A DNA stretch of 54,377 bases from an uncultured Mailhella sp. (GTDB lineage Bacteria; Desulfobacterota; Desulfovibrionia; Desulfovibrionales; Desulfovibrionaceae): contig CALUTB010000005.1 of NCBI GenBank assembly GCA_944323575.1, forward strand, positions 1 to 54,377, given 5' to 3'. The notes under the pieces are model-generated. The model saw only the letters and a list, made by a program, of their open reading frames with translations. It ran no database searches and had not been told where the DNA came from. The translations under genes and the position numbers were made by a program. This document shows positions 54,297-54,377 of the stretch, piece by piece; position 1 is the stretch's first letter; every line of letters begins with the position of its first letter.

Positions 54297-54377
54297 TGAT
54301 GGAACTTTTTTATCTTTCTCATGAACAGATTGCTCGTATCAAACGCTACTTTCCTCGTTCCCATGGCATTCCGAGAG
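54297..54377 (+). mobile_element. IS5-family transposase, start only (cut by window edge)
   Basis: The frame from 54297 begins MMELFYLSHEQIARIKRYFP then RSHGIPR. This matches the N-terminus of IS5-group transposases (pattern: LFWLTDAQMARLEPYFPKSHGKPRVDDRRV). A GGGAGGA-like site precedes the start. The left inverted terminal repeat should lie between about 54230 and 54296 but was not identified with confidence. Confidence 0.75.

Overview
The window looks like chromosomal DNA from an anaerobic, probably gut-associated member of the Desulfovibrionaceae (Bilophila/Mailhella/Desulfovibrio-like). This is inferred from gene content and moderately high GC, not from an rRNA marker, because none is present. 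Supporting genes are a glycyl-radical sulfonate C-S lyase with TRAP transporter and sigma-54 control, a MucR/Ros zinc-finger regulator, a carboxyspermidine-type polyamine route, a flavin-dependent thymidylate synthase and a TauE/SafE permease.

Left part (1-29140) is mostly housekeeping: dinB; a polyamine cluster (speA, carboxy(nor)spermidine dehydrogenase, slyX, nspC); a porin behind an AT-rich leader; an MFS exporter divergent from tag; a DUF3298 protein; nagZ and a TetR regulator divergent from a YddG-like exporter; rlmN, dus, comF, a flavodoxin-like reductase and an MBL hydrolase; pdxT-pdxS divergent from a MocR-type regulator that lacks the PLP lysine; TauE/SafE; LysO; a RibD/DHFR-like reductase; a FadL-type porin; and pgeF with 5-formyl-THF cyclo-ligase.

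Middle part (about 29300-44210) is an accessory locus with mobile-element debris at both ends: an IS5-type transposase fragment on the left, a tRNA-like sequence and a truncated integrase on the right. It holds a 3-hydroxyisobutyrate-dehydrogenase-type reductase, a HbpS/GlcG-like protein and an AcoR-type sigma-54 activator. After a double palindrome (33301-33346) and a well-formed -24/-12 promoter (33411-33427) comes a co-directional run: a shortened aldehyde:ferredoxin-oxidoreductase (AOR)-like protein, an amidohydrolase-fold protein lacking expected catalytic residues, TRAP DctP and fused DctQM, a glycyl radical enzyme of the isethionate/dihydroxypropanesulfonate sulfite-lyase type, its radical-SAM activase, and an iron-type alcohol dehydrogenase. 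The likely job is import of a C2 or C3 sulfonate, radical C-S cleavage to sulfite plus an aldehyde or ketone, and reduction of that carbonyl product. Sulfite would feed dissimilatory sulfite respiration encoded elsewhere. The AOR-like and amidohydrolase-like proteins are the unexplained part of this system.

Right part (44500-54377) returns to housekeeping: a metallophosphoesterase, an RNase E/G with a 515-residue disordered N-terminal extension carrying a repeated motif, a small membrane-anchored protein, MucR, thyX, ruvB and ruvA. The end is decaying DNA: a frameshifted TRAP-TAXI permease pseudogene and the start of an IS5-family transposase cut by the window edge.
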